A stretch of DNA of 64,000 nucleotides from Oscheius sp. JU75 (lineage: Eukaryota > Nematoda > Chromadorea > Rhabditida > Rhabditidae): NCBI GenBank assembly GCA_037178855.1, contig JASJZC010000007.1:6324001-6388000 (forward strand). Direction: 5' to 3'. The notes under the pieces were generated by a model, which did no database searches, was not told where the DNA came from, and saw only the letters and a program-made list of their open reading frames with translations. This document shows positions 21,711 to 35,101 of the stretch, one piece after another (the first letter of the stretch is position 1; every line of letters starts with the position of its first letter). A program made the translations under genes and the position numbers.

Positions 21711-23021
21711 AGATTCCCCGTTATTATATTGTGTCATTGCTGTTATGTGAATTATAATAAAGCATTTGCTTTCCAAAATTACCTGCTGCCTAATTGTTAA
21801 TTGGCTGCATTACTTCCCCGACCTTCAAAGAACGGACAACGAAAATAGCGACGTGTGTTTTTGCGCGGAGCTTTTCATAACATTGCAAACATTTGAAACC
21901 CGCCTGTTTCCCGAAATAATGGCCCTCAGACTGGAAGTGCGCTCTATCTTCTCACTACACAAATTGTGTGACCGGCAAAAGGGCGTGAGAATGGTGGCGT
22001 GACCTGAACCACAATTGATTTTACGAAATACAACCCTGATTGTTAGTCACTGCTTCTCCTTGCTTGACTTTCGTCGAGTGTTCCAATTTTTTTTCTGACC
22101 ACTTGCCCAGTATTTGAACTTGAGGGTCAGTACAATGCCGACAGCTGGTTGTCTGTGGGGATAAACGACTGCAGGTCGCAAGCCTGACAAACTGCGGCAG
22201 ACTTCCTCAAACATTAACCATCAAAAAACATCCCATATTTTCCTGCTCTTGTAACTTATTTCCAAACATGCCATTCCTGGCTGTTTTCCCAAAAGAGTGA
22301 CGGAATACCAGCACCCGTCAGTCAGCTGTCCACGTGTCCTCTCTCTTCGACACTGCCGACCGGTCGGTTGCGCTCTTTATACTTCACACCTGTACCTCCA
22401 CTGTTAATCTCAATCGTTGGATCGACTCTGTGTCCTTTGCGGTTCGCCAAAAATAGTAACAATAGCTACCTGTCCTCTTAACTTTCATTCACGCGATTTA
22501 AAACAATTTCAAAAAATCGATGCCCTCCATTTTCCATGGCGCAGCGAATATTTACAGTTTAGCTTCCTCCAGTGTTTGTTTTTATAGAACGCATTGGCCA
22601 TTGTAATCTGAGGTTTCGATTGCGCTAAAACTGTCTGTCCATATACTCTCCTCCAGCCTCGATAGGAATCACATGGCATTTGGCGATTCCAGCACAAGAG
22701 CTTCCTCTTCCCTCTGATAACAATGAACTTTTATCAGCCTCACACTGTAGCAATTTTTAAAGCACTTTGCCCTGAGAATGTTGAGAAATAGTTGGATTGT
22801 CAGGATATGAGTCACATAAAACATTGGTGATGTTTTTACGGAAAGTGCCTACAAACGCCCGATGGTTACTCGACGGCCGTACTGCACTTGTTATCTCTTA
22901 TCAATTGAGCGTCTAGTCTAATTCATCAGGCAGCAAGTCTGAATTTTGTTCTTTTCACACTTTTTTTTACCAATGTCGATTCTGCTTCAGGCACATTCGG
23001 GTAGTGTCTCTCTTGTTTTCG
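21711..23021. other. Intergenic region
   Basis: It contains the GPCR 3' UTR and the presumed upstream region of the phosphotransferase gene. I see no exon with splice or domain support. Confidence 0.5.
21756..21761 (+). terminator. Poly(A) signal of the GPCR gene
   Basis: AATAAA lies 46 bases after the TAA at 21708-21710. Confidence 0.6.
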
Positions 23022-24736
23022 ATGGCCTGCTGTATACAGTCAAAAGTATGTTCAATATGGGACACTTACAAAAACGTGAGTTATGCCGTAAAGTTGGTCA
23101 TAAAATCTAGCTTTCAGATTGATTGTCTTGCTTCTAAGCAGGAACTTAAACGTCTCGGGGAACATAAATACTCAGCAGTCGACAACAGCTGGCTCGACGA
23201 TCTATGCATGAAAAAGTATGCCGCTTTCCTGTTCATCGTTGTACTATAACCGTTTTATTTCAGATGGTGGGAGTATGTCGTCACATGGTGTCCCATGTGG
23301 ATAGCCCCGAATCTCATCACCTTAGTAGGGCTAGTCATTAACCTTTTCACTGTGCTAGTACTCGGAAGTTACTCTTATTCTGCAACAGAGCCGGTAGGTT
23401 TTTACCCAAGTTGATCGTAAATTATGATTGAAATGTCTGACAATGAATGAATTAAGAAAACTTACCGAGTACTGGAAAAAAGTTGGGCATAATTGATAAG
23501 CCGTTCATAGAAGGGCATCTTGTATGATCACTGGTAAAAGAGATTTCAGGCACCAGCGTGGGCATATGTACTAGCAGCTTTCGGTCTTTTTCTGTACCAA
23601 ACTCTTGATGCCATTGATGGAAAACAAGCCAGGAGGACAGGGTCAAGTTCGCCTTTGGGAGAACTGTTTGATCATGGCTGTGACTCCATGACACAAGGTA
23701 TGTTCACTTCATAGGAAGAGAGCACTGGAGTTTCAATTGCAAATTCGTCATTCATAAAACCTCTCTAGGTTTTAAAAAAAATTTCAGTGTTTGTCACCTT
23801 GAATATCTGCTATGCCCTTTCTTTGGGTCGGATCCCTAACGGAGTCATGATTGTGTCCATCATCTCGGTCGTCATGTACTACTGTGCCCACTGGTCGACT
23901 TATTGTACGGGTCAACTGAGGTTTTCTCAGTAAGTATCCCATGTTTTCCCTAAGGTTTTGATTAAGGTTTGATGTTACTGAAGCTCAGATGTCTGTGATC
24001 AGCACACTTTTGACCACAGCCTTGTTTGGAAACAATATTTGGACCATGGGATTAGTAAGTCGCTAGGTAGCGTGAAAAATACGGATACATTTAGTTTTCA
24101 TGGATTGAAGTAGGACACGTTATCTTGTTTGTTTGCTCGATTGTAGCGGTTTACCAAATCTATGGATATCTGCAAGTGATTTTCAGTGGAGGAGCTGGAA
24201 AGAACGGATCCACGATAGCAGTATAACAAAAACAATATACAATTACTATTATACTTTAGGGCACTTCGGTACTTTTTCCGCTGTTTCCTCTTCTGATGGT
24301 TATTATTCCCTTTGTCATGATATATAAGAAATCTCCGTCCAATGTCTACGATGAGCACATTACTATGCTCATGTTGTGTATGGGTGCTGTTGGTTTGTGT
24401 TTTAGCCTTAATCTGCATAGTCGAATAATTTTAGGTGCCAAAGCAACAAACAGACTCGTGATTGCGCATATGAGCAAAAGTGAGCTGAGACTTTGGGACT
24501 GGATCTATATGGGCCCAATTGTCATCATGTTTAACCAGTATTACGACTACCCGTTTGATGAATACAAACTTTTGATTGCTGTCACCGTGAGATCAACTTT
24601 AGGTGCAGTGTCACAGAGTCTTTAGATTTACTGCTACGCCTCGTTGTTAATTTTTTGCACTGTGGTAACCCGACAATTCTGCGAGTTCTTCAACATCTAC
24701 TGCTTTACTCTAGGTCCTCGTGCCAAGGCCGCCTGA
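23022..24736 (+). CDS. cept-1: Choline/ethanolamine phosphotransferase
   Basis: This integral membrane enzyme makes phosphatidylcholine or phosphatidylethanolamine from CDP-choline/ethanolamine and diacylglycerol (last Kennedy pathway step, ER/Golgi). About nine exons code for roughly 400 residues. [25 protein letters not shown] and the CDP-alcohol phosphatidyltransferase motif DG-x2-AR-x8-G-x3-D-x3-D (DGKQARR, then [10 protein letters not shown]) are all intact. [36 protein letters not shown] and DQY-like FNQYYD follow as in human CEPT1. Several hydrophobic helices are visible between them. The start ATG 23022 is the first in frame with a short N-terminal exon; ATG 23049 would be out of frame. 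C. elegans has two paralogues, and I assign cept-1 only tentatively. Confidence 0.92.
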
Positions 24737-24948
24737 CTTCTGGTGAGTACTACCCGCGAAAACAGGTGGAATTAGTATCCCATTTAGGAGCCCGAAGACG
24801 ATATCTACAGTGTATGAACGAGGAACGTCTTCTAGTCATAAATTGCTCACAAAGTTTTATAAATTGACGAGTATGATGCATGTATCATTTCCTGTCAGAA
24901 AACAGAAAGAGAAGAAACACAAACAGAGAGATCATTCACTATAGATCT

Positions 24949-26025
24949 TTATCGGCCCCAAAGACGGCTTGATAGGGCCAGCTTTGGACGAAGAGCTTCA
25001 GCTTTTGCTACCCGCTGCATAGACTCTTTCGGTTCCTCCTGGGATTGCATCTAAAACAATTTCTTACGCGTTGTGCGTCATGTTTACCTCTGCGGAATCA
25101 TCTTCATTTGTCCACGGTGCATTTATTCTCGGCTGGAAAAGATGTGACGGATAAACGAGGTCGCTCATCGGCAGAAGATCCTTTAATTAAAGAATAGGCT
25201 TTTCTTTTTAAGAGTGGCTTACCGAGGCATGTCCAGAAGATCTCTTGCCCCAACGAATGCTGGCACGTCGAATGGAATCGACAACATCGCGCTTTCCCCA
25301 GAAACGAGCAGATTCGCGGATTTTGGAAACCTACAAAGTTACTGTTTGACGACATGTACAGCAGATTAAATACCGGATTATGTCTTTTTCCCCATCTAAT
25401 ACTCGCTCGTCTGATCTGGTCCGGTGCGGAGCGCTTCTCGAATAGTTGATCAGTAGACTGAAAAGGGATCATGTAATCAGACAGGCCATTAGGAGTAACA
25501 AATTTACATAAACGCTTTGCGTTCAGATGATGGGACCCCTATCAACAAACTCAAGTCTCATCATGATCGGGTGGCAACACTTGTCACCCAATGCATAATC
25601 GCGTATGCGTTGGCGTAAAGACTAATGTGGAGCACGTCAGATTCCCATTATTGGAGCATTTGAAACAATGGAAGAATCAACTCACCGAAGGGAGCAAGCC
25701 CTGGTCCTCCTTCGTGTTGCAGAGTTCCTGAAAAACAAACTTGACGCCAGCTGGCTTTCTGTTAAAGTACAATGATGTTAAGAAAATCCCGGTCCGCTAA
25801 TGCTTTCTCATTTAAGACAGAACAGAGAGCCATCTTTGTGTTAAACGTCCTAAGGACTATTGGAGTTTCAATGTCTGCTTCTATTTAATTAGACCATGGC
25901 TAATCCACTAAGTGAGCCAAACGGCTCATTGGTTTGCAAAACTATCGTTCTAGATAAAGACGTACCTGAGTACATGTGGCGACGATACAACCGAAAAAAG
26001 GAGCGAGGAGAGCGAGAAGTCGCAT
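24949..26025 (-). CDS. Neuropeptide precursor with RxW-amide-type peptides
   Basis: Six minus-strand exons (25966-26025, 25686-25727, 25374-25457, 25223-25330, 25088-25180, 24949-25050) are all phase 0 and give 162 residues. Exon 1 is a signal peptide (MRLLALLAPFFGCIVA). Four amidation sites follow: RRASIRWGKR twice (exons 3 and 4), RESARFWGKR (exon 4), and a C-terminal SSRLWGR before the stop. Each has Gly plus a basic cleavage site, so mature peptides should end in IRW-, RFW- and RLW-amide. The two ASIRW copies are preceded by similar spacers (SAPDQI and DVVDSI). Between exon 4 and the last peptide lies an acidic/Pro-containing spacer. I do not recognise a named family. A class A GPCR lies about 3 kb away. 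Confidence 0.8.
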
Positions 26026-27133
26026 GTTGCCTTCGAATAACAGCCAAGGGCGGTGCGGCGGGACCACTGTAAGAAGGGCGGCATATATTAATCGAGCAGG
26101 TGTAAGTTAGACAAATCGGGAAAAGTTGCTCGATATTCACTGGCCAATTTCCGAGATAATCCGTATTCGTCAGCGTCTCTGTTTTGTGCCTCAGGACAGG
26201 TGAATTCGGATAAAGAGGGCATGTGACTTGTGGCGAGTCGAAGAGGACAAAGTGTACAAGCGGGCATAAAAGTCAAAAAGTGAAAATAAACAATCTCGCA
26301 GAAACTGATATTAGCACAAACAGTCCTTAATGAACAACTCGGAAGGACTCATAAACAAAGTTCTTGTTGTTCGATGAGCGTTTGCTCAGAACTATAAGTG
26401 CGAGCTTCCAAAAAATCAGCAGTGGGTGTGTCTTTGGAAGAACCCCTAGAAAAAAATTTCAGGCGGCTGTCTAACGTCATTTAATGGAGCTTAGGATATC
26501 CTGGTGGAAATGTGTTCTTAGTACATAACGAGAAGCGTCTTAGGCAGAGCAGAAATGGAAATGTGCACCAATTAATAGAATTAAGGGAGATAGTTTAAGG
26601 AGCAGCTTTCGGTTGCAGACATTGTGATAAGAGACGAGTCGTTTTAACAAGTAAGAGCCAATTGTAGCTTGTGTAACCAAAGCAAAGTTATTATAATTTA
26701 TTGTAGCATTTGTTATCTTGAAATGTTAGCTGTCTAGTCATTGAATATGTTCAAATGTTCTGACGAACACTGGATGAAAGTAACAGCAGACCAAACGTTA
26801 TCATCACAGGCAGAGAATTAAATTATAGATGATATAGCGTCTGTGGGATACATGCCCTCGCATTATCCGCTTTCCATTTTGATCTTTCTCTGTGACTTGT
26901 ACACAGAAATGCTAGACGGATCTAGACTGTCTGATGGACTGCTAAATGCGATCAAACGTCGGCTCGGAGTATACGGTAGGCGCCATTTCTATAGAAGAGA
27001 CAGGTGAAACGTGGGTGTTGTTTTTCCGAGTACCGCAGCTGTAAGAGCTTCTCTTGCCGGCAGAAACGAGAACAGAGATTGATAAAATGTTTATTCGGAG
27101 ACTGAACCCAACAACCCGACGTCAGAACTTAAC
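26026..27133. other. Intergenic region
   Basis: Presumed promoter of the neuropeptide gene and the 3' flank of the UGT gene. No gene supported. Confidence 0.5.
27090..27095 (-). terminator. Poly(A) signal of the UGT gene
   Basis: AATAAA on the minus strand lies 38 bases beyond the UGT stop. Confidence 0.55.
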
Positions 27134-29040
27134 TTAATATGAGATCAAAACAACGAGAGCTATTAGGATGAGCCCCAAATCCAAAAAATAGTGTTCGTGC
27201 ATATACAGATACATGCCTTTTCGTTTGAATGTGGGAAATCGATTCTTGTATTTTAACGATCTTCTGGTGGCAAAGGAGACGAGATCCAGACTTGGAGTCG
27301 GACGGTCTAACATGAACGCCTTGGCCCGAACCACGTTTTCCTTGTAGCGTTCGTCACCTGCAAACCCATTTAATCCTGGATTCTTGACCAAAAAACCTGC
27401 AAGCCTCATTATAGCAGCTGTGAGTCTATATTCATCGATATTATACTTGCTTATTATTTCACCGATGCCCATTTGCCTAGCCAGTTCAGCATTATGCGAC
27501 TGCTCCGCGAAGAGTGGCATTACGACGGCAGGAACCGTGCCGCAGATCGTGTCTTTCAAGCTAAAAATGATCTTTTCTAGATGGAATTCAGGTGTTTGCG
27601 TTTTACATTTGCAACTTGAAATGTCTATAACTATAAGTGGTGAACATAAGAAAAAGTTTAACCTTTTCAAGCCTCCGTGACTGACAAATACTTTGGTTTT
27701 GTGATGGTTGAGCACTTCTTTCTGTGGCGCCCAGTTGGTAACTCTGCAATGATCTCCAACTCCATCCAGCTGCTTCATGTCTCCGTTAAAGGCGAACACG
27801 AATCTTAAATACTTTGTCAGAAAGAAAAGATAAAGAACCTATAATCCTTCAACCGATTGATAGCTCCTACAAACGCATCAGTGATGTTTTTCGTGGCATG
27901 CTCCCACAATACGTTAGTACCGAATGCAATAAGAATAGTTCCTTCGGAAGTTGGATCTTCCAAAAAGTCGCGGTAGTCTTCAGAGAGAGGTTGCTTTTTG
28001 TACTCTGGACAGTAATATCCAACATGGAGCACCTCAGTGCCCGCTGAAACGAGACAAAATGTAGAAGAGTGAATGGAAGTTCTTACTGCTTACAGGCCAG
28101 ACAAGAGGATTCAGTTCATCCACAAAATAGTATGAAGTTTCTCGACCAAGCGAGCTTAACCGGAAATCGTTGTATCCAAGAAGTTTCAAGCCCTATTCTG
28201 CGGTTGAATTAATAAAAATGTGACACTACCTTTGTAGCTGTATAGCTTGTGTAGTACCAGATCCCAGGGTAGATAATGGCAGCATCATATAAAGTCACTA
28301 GTCGGCTGTAGAAATTCGTAATGTCGTAGTGTTCATTCACCGTCGCAAACATTGACGGTCTGTGGAGGTTGTTCCCACCTGAAATAACAAAATGACCGTG
28401 CAATTTCCAGTCATACCAAGTGACAGATAGTACCGCATTGGATTCATTTGAACACAAGTAGCCATCATGATAAATGAGTTGCCTTTCTCTCTTGTTTTCA
28501 GTGCAAGAGCATGCGAGGCGACAGCAAAGATCTCGTCACCAATAGCCAAGTCCCAGTCTGTGTTGAAAACATCCATCAGCTGAACATAGTTTATAATTGA
28601 TAAACAGAGAAGCTTACTTTTTCATTATGCATATTGTACATATCCACAAGCGCTTGATCACCACTCAGCCAGACTTTTGGAAAGTCCCAACTCTTGTAGG
28701 AGAACGTCCACATAGCCGGGAGGATCTTCTTTTGCAGAACAATACTTTCTAGACATGATTTGTGATAAGCCGTTGTTGCACATACCAGGGAGCTTGCAGT
28801 AGGTGTTCGTTATCTTCCCTGGGTACTTATATGATTGGTTTTTGCTGTTGCTCTCCAGAAAGTGAATCTGATGACCGTCTCGTTCCATTCTAAACAAGAT
28901 AACGTGGAATTCTGAAAAGTTTACCTTGACGCAACAGGCAGCATGCTCCCGATATGACTACTTGATGCATGCATTCCATTGAAAATAATACGACCACAAT
29001 AACTAGTAGAGAATAGAAGAAGTAGGAGGCAGATAAGCAT
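27134..29040 (-). CDS. UDP-glucuronosyltransferase
   Basis: Minus-strand, multi-exon. It starts with a signal peptide (MLICLLLLLFSTSYCG) at 29040, followed by the SSSHIGSMLPVASRM and RDGHQIHFLE pattern typical of UGT N-termini. The UGT signature is present: VTNWAPQKEVLNHHKTKVFV then SHGG, and after an intron GTVPAVVMPLFAEQSHNAEL. The C-terminus carries a single membrane helix (LDLGLILIALVVLISY) but lacks the usual long dilysine tail. UGTs conjugate sugar from UDP-sugars to lipophilic compounds in the ER lumen and serve detoxification; nematodes have large, variable sets, so no orthologue is proposed. Confidence 0.9.
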
Positions 29041-30229
29041 TCTGTAAAATGGTTGTAAGTTTACAAAAAGACAAAGGACACAGACATAGGGGGGCCGTTT
29101 TTGGCCTTATCTGCTGCCCTCGCTATCGTTGGTTGTTCTCCTTTCGATTAACTACCATATATTGTCTATTGACCACAAACACCTAAGACCTCGGGTTAGC
29201 CTCGAGTTATCGATGAAAACGTTTGCGGCTATCGGCGGTTAAACGGTGTGAACTAGCCGTTTGTTCTGTGAAAAGCACAATTTGGCAGTTTCGAGATTTG
29301 AACACAATTTAGTGATCGGAGCAAAATCTTCACCGGAATCTATACGACTACTTCCAAAAACTAGATATTGTTCGGTAAATGACTTGGTGCTGGAATCTTC
29401 TGAAGTCCCTCTGAAAAACTTTTTTCAAACATGACACATGTCAATTTCAACGAACATTACCTGACAATAGAATATTATGTACCAAACGATAAGACTTCTT
29501 TAACTGCATTTATGAAATCTAAAAAAAAATGTCACATGAACGTTAGCTTGTTTTGATCGTAAGCTTTCTGGTTCAAAATTGTTCTCGAAGGAATCACAAA
29601 GTTGCCTTCACCTGCCTTAGCCATTTTAGAGGACAGGAACGCACAAAAACTTTAAACATTTTTTTATTAGAGAAAAAGATTACAGCCTCGAGTATGCAAG
29701 GTTATTTTTCCGGAGACGTATGAAAGAATGCCATGTGGGTGTGTAGAAAAGAAGAATACTCAACCCGTGGTTTAAGAAAGACAATAACTTTGTTGTTAAA
29801 AATGTTAGCGAGAACAATAAAATCTACCTTCTTAAAAAGTGGTAAATAGAAACGTTTTTCACTAAACTACAATAGACGCTTCCCCACGTTTCATTCTTGT
29901 TATTAGTATATATCATGTTTTATTTGCTTTGAACGCTTGAGACTAGCGGCTTCGTGATCTGATGAAGTGAGGTCCGCTGGAGCCACAGTAAAACTCTTTT
30001 CCAAAAAAGTTATTCGAATAACTCCCTCGCTTTATCAGTCTGCTTTCATTGAGAAAACAGCGTCTTGAGCAGCGTCCTTGTCTACGTCAGATGACTGGGC
30101 TGTCCAGTGTCCACGCGGTGGTCACTTCTCTTATCTTCTCCTCTTTACTGGAGTCTTTTTCCCGCTAATCGTGGATGCGTCCAATATCAGACTGATATCA
30201 GACTGACCACTACCTCCAATCAATAGCCG
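29041..30229. other. Divergent intergenic region between UGT and the nuclear receptor
   Basis: It separates two divergent genes, so it should contain both promoters. AT-rich; no exon is supported. Confidence 0.5.
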
Positions 30230-33200
30230 ATGGAGCCTCCTTACCCCAGAGAATGGGATCAGCCATTCTATCATCCACAGTGAGTATTTTGTTATCTACG
30301 TGTGAACTACTTTGTATTATCTCTGTCTAGAGACTCCCCCTGAAGACATGTCGTCGTTGGAAAAGAAGTGGATAAAGCGAAATTAGCCTTTGCTTCTTTG
30401 ACATATCCGAGAATATCGGCCAAGAGGCATTTCGCGTTTCTGATCCTATAATTCTTTAAATATTAACAGACGCTCTCAAATTTTAAGCACACACTCTTGC
30501 TTGAACATTGATTTCATCATGTTTTCAATGTTTTTCCAGTTCTGAACTTGTTTTTTTTCGGAGCTATGAGGAAGTGCTAGGAGGGTAAAGCTGGTACCAC
30601 GCCAGCATCCGATAAGACAGTGATTTGGCAACAGACTGTTTTTCCCTCAGTATTCTTGATACTATGTTCATGTATGGTACCCACGTGCTCTTACAGCAGT
30701 CCAACTTGCGCAGAAGCGCATCGGGATGACTGCGTAGAGGCTCCGCCCCGCATGACCCTTCTCTACCTGCGCATTGCTTGCTAGCAGCAAATTGTTCGCT
30801 TGGGCGACAAGCCTTTTGAGTAATTAACTACCCACCTCTTCTATCCTCTTCTCACCAGCGGATTTTGGATTTCTCCTTTGCTCTCTCGTCCTTGTTTGTC
30901 AACTTCATCCTTTTTGCATTTGCACAAACCGTTCTTCTGCAAATATGGCTGTAAATGTCGAGACTACTAGGCCTTTTTTCTCGCATTCCTTCTGTAGCTC
31001 TATACCCAGAATCAAGCGAACAGCATTCTTTTTTCTTTTCACCTTTTGGGTCACCGCTACATTTTCTACATACTTTCGCTCGGCGTTCCAGGCTAATTGT
31101 AGTGTTAGAGACAGCCTTATGTCCTTGTTACATGCACTCTTTGAAACGATATAGACGTTTTCAGGATGAGCTACGATCCATATATACCTTCACCATCCTC
31201 TCAGTCTCCCACAGTTTACGACCTTCCGCTGGTGGGAGAAGTAGCACCTGACTTCTCTACAGCACGCAAGCTCGAACACCAGACGGTTCTTACCCATCAC
31301 AGTCCGCAGTCAGCGTGGACGCCCCAACAGATGCAGCCCTTCCCATCACTACAGGTACTACTTTCATTTTCTTCCAGTCATAATCTTTCAGCAGAATTAT
31401 CCTCTTGGCATCCAGGTCTCACCAAATACAGCACCATTCGCCTATCCACAGATCAAAGAAGAACCATACTTTTCGGAAGCTCCGAACCAGTCTTATACAG
31501 ATCCCGGAAGTGACACCTCCTTGAATAGAACAGGTGCGCTACCAATCACGAAGAAAGATTAAGTAGTATGCGCCTACGTCTGTTCTGTCAGAGCCCCTCA
31601 TAAATTGGCAGAGATGAGCAATAGCTGCGCATTTGTTGTGGACGGACGGCACGCGTTGCGCAACAGATCGGGCCCCATGCCATCGGATGCACAGGAGCTG
31701 AACGATATTGATTCTCGAGAGTGATCATCGGAGAGGGATTTTATTCATGCGCGAAAAATGACTCAAGATTTCGTACTTGTTTCAGACGGCTCCGCCTCTG
31801 TTTCTCCTCCAGATCGACACCTTCTTGTACCGATGGCGGCTTCCTCAAAGCCTACCCTATTGTGCAAGGTTTGCGGTGATAAAGCAAGCGGTACGGTTTA
31901 GCCTCCAATCCAAATCTAACCATCTCAAATTTCAGGCTTTCACTATGGACAGACAAGTTGCGAAGGTTGCAAGGTAGGTGAAAGTGAATTGGGGGAAAAA
32001 GTTTCTGCGTGATTATCTCATCAACATCCCGACAACTATCCCTTTCGTTCGTGAGACGCACAAAAACAAGGCATTGCGAGTCCGTTTCATTTTCGATTTG
32101 TTCGGGATCCACCAACATAGCAATAGCTAAAACCGTCAAACAGTCTCTCTAATTTGCGTTGCATGTCTCGCAGGAGGGGGATCGAGACAGAGAGCGCAGG
32201 AATTAACGAAGGCTCGAGCTGTTACTGTCTGCACACTCCGTATTTATCTTACTTCCTCCGCTTCCTATCTCGGATGGAGCGTTGCGCAATCAACACACAG
32301 TGTCGCTTGGCCATCGTATTGTCTTTCGGCATGCCAACGATTGAGGGAAAAACAATAAACGTCAAAAGTAAAGCAAGCGAATACAGTCGAACGTTTATGT
32401 GAACATTTTTTTCCATTTAAGGGTTTCTTCCGTCGATCTATCCAGCGCCGAATGGAATATCGCTGTCTACGCGATGGAACCTGCACAGTGGTTCGGCATA
32501 GTCGCAACAGATGCCAACATTGTCGCTTCAAAAAATGTCTAGAAGTCGGCATGTCAAAAGACTGTAGGTTTGGACAGCTGACCCAGATTGAGTCACTTCA
32601 GCAGTTCGCTACGGCCGTCTGCCACGCAAAGGCTCGACGAAGGAAAATGAGCCTGAAACTTTAGAAAATGAAGTGACTGTAAAACAAGAATCACTCTCTC
32701 CAGAGCTGACACCATCTCCTACCAAGAGAGATCCATCAGAGATTGCCAAACTCATCTATCAAGCTCATTTGGAGACTTGCGACTACAGTGCTCCTCGGCT
32801 CAATGACTGCGTATACAAACCGATTTCATTGGTATGATTTAAATAATTTCATACTAATGAGTGACTTTAGATTCCGCCAGTATATGACAATCCGACTCAA
32901 GCCAAGATCTGTGTTTGGGAGCAGTTCGCTCTTTATGCTACCCCACAGTTGACGTCATTGGTCGAGTTCGTTAAAATGATCCCAGGATTCTCCAGTTTGG
33001 AGTCGGCTGACCAAATGGTTCTCATCAAGGTAGTAATAACATTCGCTGTATTAAGCAAAACTTCAGAGCTCTGCCTATAAGCTGTTTCTTCTGCGCCTCT
33101 TCCGCGGAATTCTGCAGAACGTTCTCCTGATTCCTACTTCTGATCAAAAACTCTACATTTCAATCCCTATGGAGGAACTGCGAGTCATTTTCGATTTTCT

Positions 33201-33723
33201 TGGGCACGAAATGGGCGAGTACCACAAGTTTCTGGGTGGTCTTGGAATCACGGACGAGATGCTCGCAATCTTCGTCGGTATAGTGCTCACAGCTGCCCGT
33301 AAGTTTAAATTTCGTTTCCGAGGTCAATCACAATTTTTCAGCAAAAGGAAACAATGTTGTCAACATGAATTCTGTAACAAATCTTCACAAGGATCTCATT
33401 GATGCACTCACTTGGCAAGTGAACCAGCAAAAACCGAACGAGAAAGACGAGATCATGCGTCGACTCATGTTCTCTCATCAAATCTTGGAGCAGCTCTGTA
33501 AGATTACTTTCACTGTCGAAAATGTTATACTTTTAGCCGATGTATACACAAAAGCTCTGCAGTTCCTGCAACAACATCCTGTTCGTATTCCTCCGCTCTT
33601 TGCTGAGATCTTTGGCATCACCGAACAGAAATTCAATGTAAGTCTGCTTGCTTTCAAAACAACTCAAACTTCCAGTCTGTGCCACCGCAAACAGCTATGG
33701 TACCAATTGCTGGTCGTCTTTAA
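30230..33723 (+). CDS. sex-1: E78/SEX-1-class nuclear hormone receptor
   Basis: Exon 1 (30230-30279) splices over 0.9 kb to 31165. The N-terminal region is Pro/Ser/Gln-rich with a sumoylation-type IKEE. The zinc-finger domain has [21 protein letters not shown] (split by introns), a P-box of CEGCK, then [14 protein letters not shown] and [20 protein letters not shown] short intron at 32574-32611 restores SVRYGRLPR, the conserved C-terminal extension. The ligand-binding domain (about 32680-33723) is complete, with an AF-2-like helix LFAEIF. The DNA-binding domain matches Drosophila Eip78C and C. elegans SEX-1, an X-signal element that represses xol-1. Nucleobindin follows downstream, as it does next to C. 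elegans sex-1 (from memory). Confidence 0.88.
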
Positions 33724-34708
33724 GAAGAGACCCAACTACTCTCGTTTATCCCCGTTGATCAGATCGGGGCAGTTTACGGTTCCCTAATTCTCCTTTTTGT
33801 TGTCCCCAGCTCCTTCTCCTGCACCTTCTTTCAATCTTTTCTTTCATTTTCGCAAAATAGCACCCATATATGATCTAAGAGCGTCTTTCCTCTAAAGGAC
33901 TTCACGACGTGTATAATAACTACTTGTAAAACTTCCCGCGAAGTAATAATGATCACTAGATAAAGTTTCTGCACTTGTACTGTTCTCTTGCGCAGGACAC
34001 GGTTGACACATGCGCGTGAGATGAACTTGGATGTGAATCATGTTGTTTTCGGCAAGGTTCAGTTTTGAATCTCGCTGTACTTTGAATCCTGGGGCCGCTA
34101 GACACTTTTGTTTGGTACCGTACAGAATGAGTAACTGTCCTGGGAAAGAGAGATTACTCTGTGACAAGACACCCAGCAAATTGAAGAGTGGAAGCAGAGG
34201 GAAATAAAAAAAATGTAACGTTTAGTTCAAAAAAGTACTGCCTCGCCTGTCTATATGTTTGTCTATAAGCAAGATTTGGTTCTACTGGTTCCAACAACGG
34301 CTTTACTTCTTCTAGTAATACCTCCAGTCCAGTGAAGAAAACGGACAGTTAGAAGAAAAGAACAACAGAGTTGTCTAGCGACGACAATAACGTTGAGTGG
34401 AGCGTAGCGGGAAAAGCGATGTAGCTCCAAAAGCTTCAGCAAGAAAGAAAATCGCTCGACAGTAGCGACAAAGGCCTAGCATGCAGGCTAGAAAACGAGC
34501 TGGAAAACATTTGCTCGATAGTCGCAGTTGGAGTAACCAACATCACAGTATTAGTATTGCTGTTCATTTCATATTTTTCTACGAATAACCGTAGATGAAC
34601 CGAAGAAGATTCCTTCCAACTGTGTAGTCTCTCCTGTCCGTTAGGCTAAACAGGTTTTCGCACTCTAGCACTTATTACTACTTTAAGCTCAAAAGTCTCC
34701 GTTTAGTA
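33724..34708. other. 3' flank of the nuclear receptor gene
   Basis: Probably 3' UTR and intergenic sequence. A minus-strand 95-codon frame at 33892-34179 has no domain or splice support. Confidence 0.45.
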
Positions 34709-35101
34709 GTGAGCAAGGCAAACCTGTTAAAAATATTGTCGCATCAAAAACCAGCATCAAGGCAATTTCAGGATATCTCAGGTGATGCAAACAGCGCTCT
34801 ACTCCTAGACGACAAATTTCTTCACCTGGGCTACAAATTATTCGAACGTCTCCAAAAACAAAAAGTTTGTTTTTCTACCCGAGCAAGAAGAAATGTCTGC
34901 AGATGTCCCAACTCTATGCGGTACTTAGATCTGGATGTTAATTCATTCCAAAACTGTTGGAAGATACCAAAGGCTGAGAGGGAAAACCAAGACCAGAATC
35001 CTTTCTGCTAAGGAAAACAAAACTTACGGGAGCAGAGCGTAAAACGGTATCCTTTTTGTAAGAAGCACTAAACACATTCAATTGCAGGCACTACTGAGAG
35101 G

